In this document: one piece after another, positions 1-7,763 of the stretch | Layout of the letters: every line of letters begins with the position of its first letter | Numbering within the stretch: the stretch's first letter is position 1 | Source: a bacterium | GTDB lineage: Bacteria; Planctomycetota; Planctomycetia; Pirellulales; Pirellulaceae | NCBI GenBank assembly: GCA_016124445.1 | Contig: WGNR01000020.1 | Location: forward strand, 310,001-374,000 | Length of the DNA: 64,000 nt | Reading direction: 5' to 3' | Notes under the pieces: generated by a model | What the model was told of the DNA's origin: nothing | Seen by the model: only the letters and a program-made list of their open reading frames with translations | Database searches by the model: none | Position numbers and translations under genes: made by a program

Positions 1-799
1 GAAGACCGCCGCCGCCAGCGACACCGTCGCCAACAATCGGGACCAGGCTGGAAGAAGTCGATGCGTTGTCGAGCATCGCCACGGTGAGCGGCCCGTAGGT
101 GTTAGCAAGCTTGATCATCGCGGAGGCCGTACCGCCCCCCATCGCATTACCGCTGGGTTGACCGCTGACGTAGGTCATTTTGACGCGGGAGCGAATCAGG
201 AACCAATGGGCCGTGTAATTAGTGTTGTACTGCTGGTCGTAAATTCGAGTCTTGACCAGGTTGTCTCGGTCGGCGTTCGGATTGGGCAAAGCCGTTGCGA
301 TCTGGCGGCATGGATTCAGGCCGGTTACGCCACTGTTGAGGACGATTTGCTGCGAGCCAAGCGAGTTGGCCTGTGGATCGCAGATCGAGGCCTTGGCATT
401 GGTGCCGCTACCGACAATCGAAATACCCGATGCGGAAAGCAGGGTCTCGTAGGTCGCGGAAAGCTGCGAGTTATTCGAGGCACACAGCATCGAACCAACG
501 GTCACGTTGGAGTTGACCAGGTCGGCGACCCAGCCGACTTCCGTTACGGCACCGTCGCGAGTCCAGCTAAAACCGCCAGAGCAAAGGCGGCGGTTCTTGT
601 CAGTACCTGAGAAATTGATCAGGCCGATCCCGATTTGCCGAAGGTTCGATTGGCACTCCATTCGACGTGCCGATGCTCGCGCCGAGGCGACAGCCGGCAG
701 GATCAACCCAACCAGGATGCCAATGATCGCAATGACCACTAGCAGTTCGACGAGGGTAAAACCTCGATGCGTTTCTTGGGGTTTGTTCGTTGGTTGCAT
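1..799 (-). CDS. DUF1559 pseudopilin-like protein (3' end cut by window)
   Basis: Reading the minus strand from ATG at 799 gives an open frame to base 1, so the C-terminus lies outside the window. The N-terminus is a short basic leader followed by [15 protein letters not shown] (residues 13-27), the type IV pilin / type II secretion prepilin cleavage and membrane motif. After it comes ILPAV, then [18 protein letters not shown], the signature of the planctomycete DUF1559 (SBP_bac_10) family. An AGGGA box lies just upstream of the start. Members are predicted to be processed by a prepilin peptidase and to sit in the membrane or a pseudopilus; their role is unknown. These families are hugely expanded in planctomycetes. 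Family call is firm; function is not. Confidence 0.9.
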   Translation of the reverse strand, partial: MQPTNKPQETHRGFTLVELLVVIAIIGILVGLILPAVASARASARRMECQSNLRQIGIGLINFSGTDKNRRLCSGGFSWTRDGAVTEVGWVADLVNSNVTVGSMLCASNNSQLSATYETLLSASGISIVGSGTNAKASICDPQANSLGSQQIVLNSGVTGLNPCRQIATALPNPNADRDNLVKTRIYDQQYNTNYTAHWFLIRSRVKMTYVSGQPSGNAMGGGTASAMIKLANTYGPLTVAMLDNASTSSSLVPIVGDGVAGGGGL

Positions 800-1235
800 G
801 GAGTCCCTGTAGTTCCCGATGGCAATTTTTTTCCGCCACGACCCCTGGCCAAAGGAGGGCGGCCTCGTTCCAGTTTGCGATTGTCTTGTACCCGGTTCCC
901 CCGAACTTCAATCCGTCCGGCAAGGCCTTGAACCAAGCCTGTTTGCCAGTGATCTAAAAGACGGGGCGGTTGGGAGATTGGGGCAAATACTGCTGTTTCC
1001 ACGAGGCCTAGCACCTATGGACTGCCAGCATTGCCAATGACAATCGCCCACATTCTTAAGTGCCTCTGTTAAGAATGGATTTAGCCCGGGTTGTGTTCGC
1101 TTGAAGAGAACTGCGAGAGATCATCACAAAGCGCCATTTACTGCCCGCTAAATAGCGAGTGATGGTCGATTGTGAAGAATTATCGAGAATGCGATGCTGG
1201 CATATGAAGATCGCTGTTTTCACGGACATTCGAAA

Positions 1236-1295
1236 GGAAACAGGCCACTCTGTGGCGATTGTTGATTCACAACCGCCACAGAGTGGCCTGCTTCC
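1236..1295. repeat. Long near-perfect intergenic palindrome
   Basis: Arms 1241-1257 and 1274-1290 are perfect 17-base inverted complements. Outside them GGAA (1236-1239) pairs with TTCC (1292-1295) across one mismatch, and GTTG/CAAC can extend the stem inward. It lies between the divergent DUF1559 (-) and MOSC (+) genes, so it is not the terminator of either. It may be a regulatory site, a REP-like element or a transcript-end structure of an unseen RNA. Its core GCCACTCTG...CAGAGTGG recurs in a shorter hairpin at 31841-31862. The rest of 800-1514 shows no gene I can support. Confidence 0.6.
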
Positions 1296-1514
1296 GGGAA
1301 CTCACAGAATTGCTCGATAAACACTCTTGGAGGGAAATGTTTTCGTATATTCCGATACGGGCCACGTTTGCCGGGGGTTCATGGCGGCGGCACAATTCTC
1401 GGAATATTTTCTAGTTTCTCTCCCCATCTTGGGGATAACTATTCACTAGATTGTCGGAACTTTGTCTTACGGGTCAATCAGGGCCATTTCATAGCTGCTA
1501 ATGGGAGATTGAAA

Positions 1515-2222
1515 GTGACGAATGATGCCATGATTGTTCAGCTGTCGGTCGGCATGCCTCAGGTTTACGGCGATCCAGCTTCGGACGAGCCGATGGAGCG
1601 GTCCTGGGAAACCGGATTTTATAAACAGCCCGTCGAGGGGGATCGATTTTTATCCAAACTGGGGCTCGAAGGGGATGGCGTTGCCGACCCGGTTCACCAT
1701 GGTGGTTTAGATAAAGCAGTCCTATGCTACGCGGCCGAGCACTATCCCGTTTGGCGGAACGAAATCAAGTTGCTGACCGACTTGCAGCTCTCCTTCGCGG
1801 TCGACGACTTCGATTGGGGTGGTTTCGGCGAGAACCTGACGATTTCGCACCTCACCGAGCAAACGGTCTGTCTGGGCGATATCTACCAGCTTGGGACCGC
1901 CCTGGTCCAAGTTTCGCAGCCGCGACAGCCATGCTGGAAGCTGGGACGTCGCTGGGGATGGAAGCAATTGACGGCGCTGGCGGTTGCCACCGGCCGCATG
2001 GGCTGGTATCTGCGGGTTCTCGAAGAAGGAGCCGTGGCCCAAGGCCTTGAAGTAAAGTTAGTCGAGAGAACCCTCGAGGACTGGCCGATTTCCCGATTGA
2101 ACGAGCTGTACTATCACGACCGCAACAACCTGAAAGATTCCCAGGCGATGGCCGATTGTCCGTTGCTGGCCGAGGTTTGGCGACAAGATTTTCGAAGGCG
2201 GCTTGAAAAACAGGGAAGCTGA
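1515..2222 (+). CDS. MOSC domain protein, YiiM-like
   Basis: About 235 residues. Beta-strand MOSC domain with the YiiM-type signature GDGVADPVHHGGLDKAVLCY followed by EHYPVW, then the segment containing QPRQPCWKLGRR with the conserved cysteine that binds molybdenum cofactor in this family. The tail resembles the C-terminal three-helix region of YiiM. YiiM proteins use molybdenum cofactor to reduce N-hydroxylated substrates such as 6-hydroxylaminopurine; that role here is inferred. I chose GTG at 1515 because GGGAGA lies 6 bases upstream; ATG at 1530 is the alternative. The frame extends upstream to 1368, but that part lacks a ribosome site and family similarity. It stands alone, divergent from the DUF1559 gene. 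Confidence 0.8.
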   Translation: MTNDAMIVQLSVGMPQVYGDPASDEPMERSWETGFYKQPVEGDRFLSKLGLEGDGVADPVHHGGLDKAVLCYAAEHYPVWRNEIKLLTDLQLSFAVDDFDWGGFGENLTISHLTEQTVCLGDIYQLGTALVQVSQPRQPCWKLGRRWGWKQLTALAVATGRMGWYLRVLEEGAVAQGLEVKLVERTLEDWPISRLNELYYHDRNNLKDSQAMADCPLLAEVWRQDFRRRLEKQGS

Positions 2223-2321
2223 CAAAGTTGCCCAAATCGGTACGATAGCGGCCGATTCCCGATTAAACGGCGTAATGTCCTGATTTAGTAATCTTCGCGG
2301 CACCGATCAGACGAACATAAA

Positions 2322-2567
2322 GTTCGTGCTTTCCGCTATCTTCCCCCGCGTCGTAAGGTAAAATAGGAGAGCACGACAAAACATTTGGATCTAAGCCTTC
2401 GGCCTCCATCCGGCAGAGGGACCAATTTTTTGCGAATGCCCGTTTCACAAACGGCTAGTGCAAGTGCACGCTAAGAAACGCGCATTTCTCGCAGCGACTC
2501 CACTCGTCGCATTGGCCGAAGGTTTACTTACAAAAAACGCCTTGCTCACGCGGCAAGGCGTTTTTTG
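2322..2567 (+). ncRNA. Candidate structured RNA ending in a terminator
   Basis: There is no convincing reading frame here, but nested complementary segments are dense. A 10-bp stem joins 2325-2334 to 2366-2375. Then CCAAT (2422-2426) pairs with ATTGG (2511-2515). Inside it TGCGA+ATGC (2431-2439) pairs with GCAT (2482-2485) and TCGCA (2489-2493) with a 3-base bulge. Hairpins at 2440-2454 (6 bp, 3-base loop), 2458-2469 (4 bp, tetraloop) and 2494-2510 (4 bp) fill the junctions. The stretch ends in the 15-bp terminator at 2531-2567. I matched it to no known family (not tmRNA, RNase P, SRP or 6S by their conserved motifs). Strand is uncertain because the terminator has T-runs on both sides. Confidence 0.45.
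2531..2567 (+). terminator. Rho-independent terminator (possibly bidirectional)
   Basis: Arms 2531-2545 and 2553-2567 are fully complementary (15 bp) with a 7-base loop. Six T follow the G/C part of the stem on the plus strand, then TTT and TTCTT. The minus strand also has a T6 run, so it could work in both directions. It lies about 300 bases past the MOSC stop and 100 bases before the next start, so it more likely ends an RNA within 2322-2530 than the MOSC message alone. Confidence 0.8.
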
Positions 2568-2665
2568 TTTTCTTGCCTCAGTACGTGAGACTTCTTCGGG
2601 CTTTCCCTACAATAGGTGGCGACCAGACTCTTCTCCTGAATATTGCCCTAAGCGAGGTAGTTCTC

Positions 2666-3178
2666 ATGTCGCTTTCCCGATTGGCCCGATCCGTGACCGC
2701 TCTTGTGCTGGTTCTCTCACTTGCGGTTCCGCTCTTCGCCGAGGAAACGCCGACCTGGAGCGATCCGCCGTTCAAAGAGTTTGCTCAAAAGATCGATAAG
2801 CTGATCAAGCACCAATATCCTAAGGCGGATCGCGGTCTTGACGAGAAAGAGCAAACGCTTCGATGGGCCTACGATACCCGCAAGTTCATGGTCCATCTGC
2901 CAACCCTCACAGGTAAGTGGCAAGAAGCATCTGAGCTGACCGGGCCCAATCGGGGTGGAATCCTCTGCGATATGAGAATTCACCAGGGAGAATACCTAGG
3001 GATGGCGCAAGTCCCGCAGTCGTTTGATCGGCACTACTTCACCGTCCTGTTGATGGCACCCTACCGTGAAGATGCCGATGCTCATGTGACGGTGCGACTT
3101 TACTACCCGATCGATGTCGACAAAGGTTTTCTGACTCAGTTTGCCGAGACGGTCAACCAGTTCGATTCCGAACGCTGA
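2666..3178 (+). CDS. Secreted hypothetical protein
   Basis: 170 residues. The start at 2666 is chosen because GAGG lies 8 bases upstream and the product then begins with a clean signal peptide (basic SRLAR, hydrophobic VTALVLVLSLAVPLF, cleavage near AEE). The upstream extension to 2573 would put a non-signal segment first. The mature part is mixed alpha/beta without cysteine pairs or motifs I recognise, apart from one Cys near residue 117. It ends 8 bases before the convergent stop of rlmN. I do not recognise the family; an exported soluble protein is all that can be supported. Confidence 0.75.
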   Translation: MSLSRLARSVTALVLVLSLAVPLFAEETPTWSDPPFKEFAQKIDKLIKHQYPKADRGLDEKEQTLRWAYDTRKFMVHLPTLTGKWQEASELTGPNRGGILCDMRIHQGEYLGMAQVPQSFDRHYFTVLLMAPYREDADAHVTVRLYYPIDVDKGFLTQFAETVNQFDSER

Positions 3179-3186
3179 AGAAGCGT

Positions 3187-4248
3187 TTATGAAGTCATCC
3201 CTTCCAGCGGGACCAGGTTCTCTTTCGATAGTCGTCGTAGTTGCCCGCATGCGGCGTTGATTTTGTCTCCCTTGCGATGCCGGAATTTCACGGTAATACC
3301 GTGGCTTTCCAGGATCTGCCGGAATCGCTGCTGGCTTTGGACGGAAGGGGTTTCGTACGGCAGTCCAGGCACCGGGTTATAGGGAATCACATTTAACAGA
3401 GCGGGGCGGCCTTTGAGTAACTTGGCCAATTGCTGGGCATGTTCCGGGCGGTCGTTCACGTCGGCCAACAGCACGTATTCAAAGGTAAGTCGCCGGCCAC
3501 TGACGTCGAAGTAGTGATCGGCCGCCGTCAAAATCTTCTGAATGCCGATCGTTTTGTTGACCGGAACGATCTGCGTTCGCAGTTCGTCGTTGGGGGCGTG
3601 CAGCGAAACGGCTAGGTGATACCGGGTATCGAGCTTGGAAAGCTTATCGATTGCTGGCGGCAGGCCGACAGTGCTGATCGTAATCCGTCGGGCACTGATG
3701 CCCAGCCCATCTTCCGATGAAGCAAAATCGAGCGCCGGCAGTAACCGGTCAACGTTGGCCAGTGGTTCGCCCATTCCCATCACGACGATATGGCTCAAGC
3801 GTTCGTCCGCTGGCAACAGCATCTGCAGCCGCAGCATCTGCTCGACAATTTCGCCGGAGGTTAGATTCCGCTCGACGCCATCCAGACCGGAGGCACAAAA
3901 GACGCATCCCATCGCGCAGCCGACCTGGGAGCTGATGCAGATCGTTCGCCGATCGCCGTCTCGCAGCAATACGCACTCAATGCGTCCACCGTCGTGCATC
4001 TGCAGCAGCAGCTTCTCGGTGCCGTCGTCCGCCGTGGTGTGCTTGGCGATCGTGGTGGTCCAGATCCGGCACGACTCGGTCAGCTTCTCGCGGAGGGCCT
4101 TGGGCAGGTTGGTCATCCCATCGAACGAATCGACCCGCTGCTCGACGATCCACTGCCAGAGCTGTTTGGCGCGAAACTTGGGCTGGCCCAATTGCTGGAC
4201 CGTTTCTTCCAGGTTCCGGCGGACAATTTGTTCAACAAGATCGATCAT
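3187..4248 (-). CDS. rlmN: Dual-specificity 23S rRNA/tRNA adenine-C2 methyltransferase RlmN
   Basis: 353 residues from ATG 4248. A radical-SAM enzyme that methylates C2 of A2503 in 23S rRNA and A37 in some tRNAs. Visible features: the family-specific iron-sulfur motif CAMGCVFC (C111, C115, C118), MGMGEPL near residue 160, HAPND, the N-terminal helical RNA-binding part with KFRAKQLWQW, and the catalytic cysteine in NAACGQLRR near residue 334. A GTG at 4272 is in frame but adds only eight residues with no better ribosome site. Length and motifs are complete, so it should be active. It stands alone, convergent with the secreted protein at 2666. Confidence 0.95.
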   Translation of the reverse strand: MIDLVEQIVRRNLEETVQQLGQPKFRAKQLWQWIVEQRVDSFDGMTNLPKALREKLTESCRIWTTTIAKHTTADDGTEKLLLQMHDGGRIECVLLRDGDRRTICISSQVGCAMGCVFCASGLDGVERNLTSGEIVEQMLRLQMLLPADERLSHIVVMGMGEPLANVDRLLPALDFASSEDGLGISARRITISTVGLPPAIDKLSKLDTRYHLAVSLHAPNDELRTQIVPVNKTIGIQKILTAADHYFDVSGRRLTFEYVLLADVNDRPEHAQQLAKLLKGRPALLNVIPYNPVPGLPYETPSVQSQQRFRQILESHGITVKFRHRKGDKINAACGQLRRLSKENLVPLEGMTS

Positions 4249-4475
4249 GCAGCAATCGTACTCAAGCGGCACCGAAAGCCAAGTCGCCCCACAAAAACTA
4301 AGTGAATCCCTATTTTGGGGAAAACGGCTGGCCCATGGTGAAACTGGTTGAAATCCGTTATATTAGCGAAATTCATCACTTCGCGAGGGCGAGTCCTCAC
4401 TGGTCGAATCTCTCTTCCGTCGATTCTCTCCATCGCAAGTACCTGGTCAACTTTCCACAACGGCAAGATTGCACA

Positions 4476-4784
4476 ATGGCCCGAAAAGTCGCTAATCGTA
4501 AAGAGTTGCGCGCCCAAGTCGAAGCTGCGGAAGCAGCAGAAGCTCAAGAAGACGGAGCACCCAAGAAGAAAAAGGCAAAACGCAAGTCCCGCAGCAAGAA
4601 GACCACCGAAGTCCGCATGAAGATGTTCTGGGGGGTTTTCAATCAGTCGATGAAGCGGGTCGCTCTTTATGACTTCGACCAGAAGGACGAAGCGGAAGCC
4701 AAAGCGGCCGACTTGAGCAAGTCAGGCAAGCCGCCGCACTTCGTTCAGAAGGTGAAAGAAACGATCGAAGAGACGATCGAGTAA
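4476..4784 (+). CDS. Small basic hypothetical protein
   Basis: 102 residues. The N-terminal half is a charged low-complexity region (EAAEAAEAQED, then a lysine-rich PKKKKAKRKSRSKK stretch). The C-terminal half, from about residue 46, looks folded: MKMFWGVFNQSMKRVALYDFDQKDEAEAKAADLSKS, resembling a small ferredoxin-like or SPOR-like alpha/beta unit in which FDQKDEAEAKA would be the helix. The ATG at 4476 follows an A-rich segment with no clear Shine-Dalgarno; the in-frame extension to 4302 is unlikely. The lysine-rich tail suggests nucleic-acid contact, which is inference only. I do not recognise the family. Confidence 0.7.
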   Translation: MARKVANRKELRAQVEAAEAAEAQEDGAPKKKKAKRKSRSKKTTEVRMKMFWGVFNQSMKRVALYDFDQKDEAEAKAADLSKSGKPPHFVQKVKETIEETIE

Positions 4785-4876
4785 CGATCTGATTTTCGAT
4801 CGTGCCGGCTGTGCATCTTGAGTCGTTGCCTCATCCTTCCTGCGAACCTCCATCTCTTTGAGTCGGGAGCCCCACG

Positions 4877-5680
4877 ATGATGCTGCGAGTCTCTTTACCT
4901 TCGTGCGCAATCCTATTGGCGATGGTCTTGGGTTGTACGAGCGAGCCGCCTGCCAAGCCGCCAACCAACGGATCGAATGCCAACGCCGCGAATTCCTCCG
5001 GCGATGGATCAGCGCAAGCGACGGCTTCGGCGCCGTCACTTGCGCCAGCTGGTGAAAAGACACCTCCCCTGGATGGCGGCAAAGTTCAATCGACGTTGCC
5101 GGAAGGTTGGAGCTTTCTGCCTCGCTCCAACAGCTATCTTTTTGCGGCCTATTTCGAGGACAAAGCAGGCGTACCGCGGCTTGTCTTGCGCAAGTCGGAT
5201 GCGGATGGACTGCCTGCGACAACTTCCGGCGAGACAGCCGACAAGTTGGTCGACAAAATCCTCTCTGAGGTCAAAAACGGTAACGAAGCCGCAGTGACCA
5301 AGGTCGATCTGGGTGGCAAATGGTATGTGCGCTACGAGAAAGTGATGCGGTTTCAAAGCCAGTCTGCTCGGGGTGTCATTATGGAAACCGTTCAGGGAGG
5401 CAGTCGCTTCACGATCGAATTGCTGACCTTCACCGACGACAAAGATAAGTTCATCCCGGCACTCTATCGCTTCGCGGCCGAGTTGACGGTACAAAACGAC
5501 GAAGCGGCTCCGATGGAGTCGAAAGATTCGGACGCGGCGGACAAGCCTGCCGATGGTGACAAAGCAGAGGCCGACAAGACGGATGGCGAAAAGGCCGCTG
5601 GCGACAAGCCGGAAGCGGACAAGCCAGATAGTCCCGAAGGGTCAGGCGATGAAAACGAATCGAAAGACGCGTCTTCTTAG
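4877..5680 (+). CDS. Putative lipoprotein with acidic/lysine-rich tail
   Basis: 267 residues. The N-terminus has a hydrophobic signal ending in the lipobox VLGC (Cys20), so it is probably lipid-anchored after signal peptidase II cleavage. Residues 23-65 are a Pro/Ala/Ser-rich linker, 70-210 a compact domain (GWSFLPRSNSYLFAAYFE..., KWYVRYEKVMRF) of unknown fold, and from about 218 the tail consists of imperfect repeats of the type AD-KPD-GDKAE. GGGAG lies 10 bases upstream; ATG 4880 is an equally good start. Function unknown; an envelope protein is inferred. Confidence 0.8.
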   Translation: MMLRVSLPSCAILLAMVLGCTSEPPAKPPTNGSNANAANSSGDGSAQATASAPSLAPAGEKTPPLDGGKVQSTLPEGWSFLPRSNSYLFAAYFEDKAGVPRLVLRKSDADGLPATTSGETADKLVDKILSEVKNGNEAAVTKVDLGGKWYVRYEKVMRFQSQSARGVIMETVQGGSRFTIELLTFTDDKDKFIPALYRFAAELTVQNDEAAPMESKDSDAADKPADGDKAEADKTDGEKAAGDKPEADKPDSPEGSGDENESKDASS

Positions 5681-5693
5681 CCGTTAATTCGCG

Positions 5694-6107
5694 CTAAACG
5701 CATTCCCCATCTGCATCAACGAATTGTTGTCCGTCGTCTAAAACGAGCATCGCTTCGTGTGTCTTGAGTAGCCATTGCCACAGCGGGGCAAGCACCTCGC
5801 GGCTCTCTTGCTCTCCCAGCCCGTCGTTAAGCAGCTGGGCCACGACCATGCTGCTTGTCTGGTTGAGCGCGCCCTTGATTCGCTCGATGTTACGTTTGGC
5901 TTCCGCGTAGCGATGCAGCAGTTCGATGTCGTCCTCCAGGACCCCATCTCCCAGCAGGTTGAACTCCAGGACGGCACAACGCAGATCGCCATGCATCAGA
6001 AAGTCGCCGTCCAGGTGCAAATCAGGCGACAGGTTCACGAGTCCTCGTGCTAATTCTTCTCGAGTAAGTACACCATCCATAATGATGCAGCGTATGTACT
6101 TCGGCAT
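5694..6107 (-). CDS. Hypothetical protein, 137 residues
   Basis: Acidic, mostly helical protein with no signal peptide, membrane segment or cysteine cluster. It starts MPKYIRCIIMDGVLTREEL at 6107 without a clear ribosome site. Its stop is 13 bases from the convergent stop of the lipoprotein gene. Codon pattern and GC match neighbours, so I believe it is a gene. I do not recognise a family. About 300 bases (6108-6414) separate it from the next gene and show nothing I can name. Confidence 0.6.
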   Translation of the reverse strand: MPKYIRCIIMDGVLTREELARGLVNLSPDLHLDGDFLMHGDLRCAVLEFNLLGDGVLEDDIELLHRYAEAKRNIERIKGALNQTSSMVVAQLLNDGLGEQESREVLAPLWQWLLKTHEAMLVLDDGQQFVDADGECV

Positions 6108-6414
6108 ACAGCGGTACTCATGTTAGGTCGGGCTTGCTTGCCCCCTCCAAAGCCGTCATTGGCCATGAAGAAACCGATGAACCACCGCGACGGTGGCCCG
6201 ACAACGTTATCGGCATGGCCTTCATCGTTGCAGAATGGGGGGTATCCGTAAACCATTTTCTCACTATGGCTGCGTAATTCAGACCGCTGCATTCGATACT
6301 TCACAGGGAATCACCATGGAATGCCTCTCCTGGGCGCCCCGCGTTCGAGTATGCTTAGGAGAATACCCCAGCCTTGCGTCTTACCTTCCTTTCCCCCAGA
6401 GAGATTCCTCCATC

Positions 6415-7089
6415 ATGAAACGCCTCGCCGTGCTACTGTTGATTTTCGGTCTCGCTCAACCTGCGTTTGCCGATGACCCGACCCCGCCCGCCACAAAGTT
6501 GGCCAAGCCTGGCAAGCTGATCAGCGCCGAAAAGTTCGATCAAGAAGAAGCCATCGGCCACAAAGGTAAACGTGGCAAAACCGGTTGGGGTACGGTGCTG
6601 GGCGATTGGAAGATCGTCGACGGAGCGGCTTACGGCATCATGGAGCCGCCCAGCGAGAAACGTCCCAAGGGTCACGCGGCTGGATGCGATCAAGCCGTCG
6701 ACCTGAATAACTTCGTGATCAGCGGCGAGTTCAAGCTGGGAGACGCGCCCCAGGTCGGAATCATCACGCGTGACTCAAATCAGCCGCCATTGCACCTGGG
6801 CCGTGTACTGATCACGCCCAAGGCGATCTGGATTCAGAAGATGACCGGCATTGCCAAGGAAACCCGCCGCGAAGTTTTGACGAAGATCGATGTCGCGGTC
6901 GATACCAACACGTGGCATAAGTTTGTGGTCGAAGTTCAAGGAGACCAGTTCGTCGCCAAGATCGACGATCACGTTCTGGAAGCGAAACACCCACGCTTCG
7001 CCGATCGGAAGGGACGCATTGGTTTTGTCGCTTCCGGCGAAGGGGCTCAATTCCGCAATGTCGCTTTGTGGGAAGCCGATAAGAAGTAA
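6415..7089 (+). CDS. Secreted DUF1080/LamG-like protein
   Basis: 224 residues. Signal peptide at residues 1-20 (KRLAVLLLIFGLAQPAFA, cleavage before DDP). The mature part has the pattern of a concanavalin-like jelly roll: GDWKIVDGAAYGIMEPP, FVISGEFKLGD, WHKFVVEVQGDQFVAKIDD, and a final GRIGFVASGEGAQFRNVALWEA. That last pattern is typical of the 3-keto-disaccharide hydrolase / DUF1080 family common in planctomycetes. ATG at 6415 is chosen because the signal peptide begins there and AGAGAG lies upstream. A sugar-binding or glycoside-processing role is a family-level inference. Confidence 0.75.
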   Translation: MKRLAVLLLIFGLAQPAFADDPTPPATKLAKPGKLISAEKFDQEEAIGHKGKRGKTGWGTVLGDWKIVDGAAYGIMEPPSEKRPKGHAAGCDQAVDLNNFVISGEFKLGDAPQVGIITRDSNQPPLHLGRVLITPKAIWIQKMTGIAKETRREVLTKIDVAVDTNTWHKFVVEVQGDQFVAKIDDHVLEAKHPRFADRKGRIGFVASGEGAQFRNVALWEADKK

Positions 7090-7096
7090 CGGCCTG

Positions 7097-7684
7097 CTAC
7101 AACTGGTCGAAGAGATCGATGACCCGACTGGCTGGAATATCGATCGTGATGGTTTGTTCCTGGGAAGCGTCGGCTAACCGGCTGACGTTTCTCAGGCCTT
7201 CTAGAATCGAGATCGGCTTTTGAATCCGTCGGATCTCGACTCGGCCATGATCGTGGTCCAGAAAGTACTCGCCGCGCAGGTCTTGGGGGCTATCCAAGAA
7301 GTCGGCCAGCTTCTCATTTTCATTGGCTCGCATCAGATCGCAGCGACCAAAGCCTGCTTCGATCTGAAATGCCTGGCCGTCCAGCAGCAGCCCGGTTGCC
7401 TGAGTGGCACCTCGAATGGGCTCCGCTTCGCTCAGCTCGTAATCGAGATAATAGAACGTGCTGTTGCGGGCATCTTGCTGTAGATACCCAATCAACGCAT
7501 CGGCGGCGCATGCCAGATCTTCGCCACTGAGCATGCGGACCGATTGGCCCGAGGGAGCCCCGAAAACTCGTTCGGCCGAATCCCGATCGACGCGTACCAA
7601 AGACTGGATCACTTCTATGTCTTCTGCGTTTACCTTGACGACCAAATGCTCTCGCTCGGCCTGGTAGATAATCGTGAAGTACAT
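7097..7684 (-). CDS. Hypothetical protein, 195 residues
   Basis: Soluble protein starting MYFTIIYQAEREHLVV at ATG 7684, with GGAG 9 bases upstream; the in-frame TTG at 7693 is less likely. No signal peptide or membrane segment. It ends 8 bases from the convergent stop of the DUF1080-like gene. The N-terminal 40 residues could form a small beta sheet; no catalytic motif is visible. Family not recognised. It lies about 80 bases downstream of the 479-residue conserved gene on the same strand and may be cotranscribed. Confidence 0.65.
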   Translation of the reverse strand: MYFTIIYQAEREHLVVKVNAEDIEVIQSLVRVDRDSAERVFGAPSGQSVRMLSGEDLACAADALIGYLQQDARNSTFYYLDYELSEAEPIRGATQATGLLLDGQAFQIEAGFGRCDLMRANENEKLADFLDSPQDLRGEYFLDHDHGRVEIRRIQKPISILEGLRNVSRLADASQEQTITIDIPASRVIDLFDQL

Positions 7685-7763
7685 GGAAACCAACTCCGCC
7701 GTCTGTCCGGGTTACTGCCTGCCAACGAAGCTTCGGGCCTATTCCGGTTAACGCTCAGCGGGC

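Noticed and set aside
2322-2567. Considered tmRNA, RNase P RNA, SRP RNA or 6S RNA for the structured interval
   Set aside because: The conserved sequence blocks of each family were looked for on both strands and not found, and the fold layout does not match; left as an unassigned candidate.
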